Below are positions 63,685-64,000 of a DNA stretch of 64,000 nucleotides, piece by piece. The translations under genes were made by a program, and so were the position numbers. Under the pieces are notes generated by a model that was not told where the DNA came from, searched no databases, and saw nothing but the letters and a program-made list of their open reading frames with translations. Source of the DNA: Planctomycetia bacterium (lineage in GTDB: Bacteria; Planctomycetota; Phycisphaerae; Phycisphaerales; SM1A02); contig SYGP01000006.1 in the NCBI GenBank assembly GCA_005799495.1, forward strand, positions 1 to 64,000. Direction: 5' to 3'. The first letter of the stretch is position 1. Each line of letters starts with the position of its first letter.

Positions 63685-64000
63685 ACTTCGGTCGATTCGT
63701 GTTGGCGAGCGCGATCACGGTCGCCGCGTCACCAGTCCCTGAAAACACCGCAAGGAACGGCGCTGGATCTGCCGGCAGCGTGTTGAACCCGATCTTCTGC
63801 TGCATCGACAGGTTGCAGGTGACGATGGTCAGTTCGCCGCACCGTGTCGTGCGCACATCGTTCAACTTTGCCGGCTCCGTGGTGGCGTGGCTTGCTCCTT
63901 GCATGAGATCTGCGCGGACCTTCTGCCCCTTGAAGTTCACCACTTGCAATCCAGGCGCGAGCATCTTCTCGAAAGGCTTCAGGTCCTTTGCCCGCTGCGC
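63683..64000 (-). CDS. NTF2/SnoaL-like protein, 5' end outside window
   Basis: 105 residues visible and the frame stays open through base 64000, so the start lies outside the window. The segment AKDLKPFEKMLAPGLQVVNF, then TTRCGELTIVTCNLSMQQKIG and APFLAVFSGTGDAATVIALAN, looks like the C-terminal part of an NTF2-like domain protein. This reading is by pattern only. The Met at 63964 is not a convincing start because homology-like sequence continues above it. Confidence 0.55.
   Translation of the reverse strand, partial: AQRAKDLKPFEKMLAPGLQVVNFKGQKVRADLMQGASHATTEPAKLNDVRTTRCGELTIVTCNLSMQQKIGFNTLPADPAPFLAVFSGTGDAATVIALANTNRPK

Overview
The window is GC-rich, almost wall-to-wall coding, and looks like chromosome from a diderm bacterium of the Planctomycetota, most likely the Phycisphaerae. 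This placement is inference. It rests on a menaquinone operon, an LptD-type outer-membrane protein, a DUF1080 protein beside a glucose/sorbosone dehydrogenase, a pseudopilin with an AFTLVE start, a membrane protein with a CxxC...CxxC zinc ribbon, and an EF-hand protein with LTATQ motifs. I see no insertion sequence, prophage, CRISPR array or rRNA operon. No stretch over 300 bases lacks a gene.

Layout. 1-5 kb: menF-menD-menH-menB on the minus strand, each stop overlapping the next start. 5-11 kb: plus-strand unit of ribonuclease D, a CoaBC-like flavoprotein, a sugar isomerase, a Gfo/Idh oxidoreductase, a phosphoesterase and a small lipoprotein. 11-13.4 kb: lipoprotein and purE-purK. 13.3-19.7 kb: DNA methyltransferase and Xer recombinase (minus), then tRNA-Lys, a SNF2 helicase and a SWIM protein (plus). 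19.7-25.6 kb: serine acetyltransferase, EF-hand protein, sugar dehydrogenase, DUF1080 protein, RNase H-like protein. 25.6-31 kb: FHA-GAF-HD-GYP protein, CapD-type dehydratase, tRNA-Leu, class III CoA-transferase, small unknown. 31-37.8 kb: a tightly overlapping minus-strand operon DUF4026-like/DUF2007/DUF58/transglutaminase/PilZ/Bax-inhibitor. 37.8-45.5 kb: leuS and an envelope lipoprotein cluster (CsgG-PEGA, COG3014-like, YcfL-like, LpoB-like). 45.6-54 kb: folC, LOG-family gene, hrpB, unknown, pseudopilin, ftsY, nusB, ribH. 54-64 kb: UbiA-like protein, lptD, ruvB, lemA, EVE, LON-domain protein, NTF2-like protein, moxR, zinc-ribbon membrane protein, and a gene running off the right edge.

The most striking signal is regulatory. 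About twenty unit-leading genes carry a -10-like hexamer TAnnnT only 6-12 bases before the start codon, mostly with no Shine-Dalgarno. Transcription would then begin at or next to the start codon (leaderless mRNAs). At six divergent gene pairs two such hexamers lie back to back, and at three of them they overlap. This pattern also picks start codons, including GTG and TTG starts, that are otherwise ambiguous. Inside operons, genes are instead joined by ATGA or GTGA stop/start overlaps.
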